From Parvibaculum sp. (GTDB lineage Bacteria > Pseudomonadota > Alphaproteobacteria > Parvibaculales > Parvibaculaceae): a stretch of 64,000 bases of DNA. The stretch spans positions 1 through 64,000 of the forward strand of contig JAUSLL010000058.1 of assembly GCA_030649335.1 (NCBI GenBank). Reading direction: 5' to 3'. The notes under the pieces are model-generated. The model worked only from the letters and a program-made list of their open reading frames with translations. It was not told the DNA's origin and did not search any database. A program made the translations under genes and the position numbers. Positions 63,212 through 64,000 of the stretch are shown here, one piece after another. Numbering within the stretch: the stretch's first letter is position 1; every line of letters begins with the position of its first letter.

Positions 63212-63831
63212 TGCTTCTGATCGGTCTCACCGGCTCCATCGGCATGGGAAAATCCGAAACCGCCAAAATGTTCTCCCGTCTCGGCGTGCCGGTCTATGAT
63301 GCGGACGCTGCCGTGCACGCGTTATATGCCAAAGGCGGTGCCGCAGTCGCGCCTATGGCTGACGCCTTCCCGCATGTCATCGTTGACGGAGCGGTCGACC
63401 GTCAGGCTTTGTCGCGTGCCGTGCTCGGCTTGCCTGATGAAATGAAAAAACTCGAAGCCATCGTGCATCCGCTTGTCGGTAATGCGCAGCTTGAATTTTT
63501 GAAAGACGCAAAAGCAGCGGGTCACGAAGCAGTGCTGCTCGACATTCCGCTGCTTTATGAAACCGGCGGCGAGAACCGCGTCGATGTTGTCGTTGTGGTG
63601 AGCGCACCTTTTCACATTCAGGAACAGCGCGTGCTGGCGCGACCCAATATGGACATGGCAAAATTTGCCGCGATCCACGCCAAGCAAGTCCCTGACGCCG
63701 AAAAGCGCCGTCGCGCCGATTTCGTCATCGACACGGACAAAGGTCTTGAACATGCTTTCGAAGCGGTCAAAGCCGTTGTCGCCGCACTCAAAGGCCGCGA
63801 AGGCAAAGTGCTCGCCGCCCGTCTTCTCTGA
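63211..63831 (+). CDS. coaE: Dephospho-CoA kinase
   Basis: The 206-residue kinase finishes CoA synthesis. P-loop [17 protein letters not shown] sits at residues 5-21, [11 protein letters not shown] contains the conserved Asp, and [26 protein letters not shown] and RVLARP cover the lid. The order aroE-coaE-dnaQ is conserved right of the origin in alphaproteobacteria. Confidence 0.95.
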   Translation: MLLIGLTGSIGMGKSETAKMFSRLGVPVYDADAAVHALYAKGGAAVAPMADAFPHVIVDGAVDRQALSRAVLGLPDEMKKLEAIVHPLVGNAQLEFLKDAKAAGHEAVLLDIPLLYETGGENRVDVVVVVSAPFHIQEQRVLARPNMDMAKFAAIHAKQVPDAEKRRRADFVIDTDKGLEHAFEAVKAVVAALKGREGKVLAARLL

Positions 63832-63865
63832 TGTGTCGGCTGCGCTGAAAAATTAGGATCAAAAC

Positions 63866-64000
63866 ATGCGGCAGATAGTTCTCGATACTGAAACGACAGG
63901 TCTCTCACCTCAGGGTGGTGACCGGCTTGTTGAAATCGGCTGTCTGGAAATTGTCAATCAGGTGGCGACCGGTGCGACCTTCCACAAATATATCAACCCC
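63866..64000 (+). CDS. dnaQ: DNA polymerase III epsilon subunit (5' part, cut by window edge)
   Basis: Only 45 codons are visible: [21 protein letters not shown] then [11 protein letters not shown]. The ExoI motif DTETTGL contains the catalytic Asp-Glu pair of DnaQ proofreading exonucleases. TTAGGA lies before the start. The C-terminal HolE/alpha-binding part is beyond the window. Confidence 0.9.
   Translation, partial: MRQIVLDTETTGLSPQGGDRLVEIGCLEIVNQVATGATFHKYINP

Overview
The window is chromosomal DNA from an alphaproteobacterium with fairly high GC. The gene content (LptE, LolA, a UbiH-type hydroxylase, GTP-type PII signalling, a MnmG-RsmG-ParA-ParB block, and hemE next to ppsR/maf/aroE/coaE/dnaQ) and the CtrA-like, DnaA-like and parS sites fit a Hyphomicrobiales/Parvibaculales/Caulobacterales-like lineage. 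Genus cannot be decided from sequence alone. Almost every ORF is intact. No CRISPR array, prophage or insertion sequence is visible; the only mobile-like item is a short palindromic MITE/REP-like element near 56.0 kb.

Layout. 0-5.8 kb: a tRNA-Gly, prolyl-tRNA editing protein, the CnoX / Lon-N / Trm112 / DUF971 operon, a ubiquinone hydroxylase and an amidase. 5.8-12.2 kb: a lone PQQ alcohol dehydrogenase with its own cytochrome c domain, then a nitrogen-control cluster amt-glnK-amt in which each gene has its own sigma54-type -24/-12 element. 12.2-23.2 kb: aminotransferase-ftsK-lolA ... xthA, a common alphaproteobacterial block, here separated by a putrescine (spu/puu-like) catabolic cluster and a structured, doubly terminated intergenic RNA candidate. 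The ftsK operon is preceded by a full CtrA-like site and a perfect DnaA box. 23.4-34.4 kb: accessory and regulatory genes (TetR, thioesterases, cyclic-nucleotide protein, response regulator, two sulfotransferases, L,D-transpeptidase, YggS, porin), ending in a gap that holds a 6S-like RNA candidate with its own terminator. 34.4-45.6 kb: leuS-lptE-holA, then parB, parA, rsmG, mnmG and mnmE on the minus strand with two perfect parS sites. 45.9-55.9 kb: accessory metabolism and regulators. 56.2-64 kb: rho, hemJ, hemH and hemE reading left, and ppsR, maf, aroE, coaE and dnaQ reading right, diverging from a 540-bp gap.

The main inference is that this gap (60391-60930) is the chromosomal replication origin. 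It has the hemE/RP001-type gene context known for Caulobacter and Rickettsia, candidate DnaA boxes, and the parABS segregation locus about 16-20 kb away. The window therefore covers the origin-proximal left arm: initiation, segregation (ParA/ParB/parS), fork-associated genes (holA, dnaQ), terminal DNA translocation (FtsK) and cell-cycle-type regulatory sites all lie within one 64-kb stretch.

No clearly unprecedented multi-gene system was found. The best leads for new biology are the two candidate non-coding RNAs (21.37-21.63 kb and 34.01-34.22 kb), the three matched sigma54 elements with paired inverted repeats around the amt genes, the Amt paralogue lacking a twin-His residue, the paired PAS_5 proteins, and several conserved proteins of unknown function (21678, 28821, 49449).
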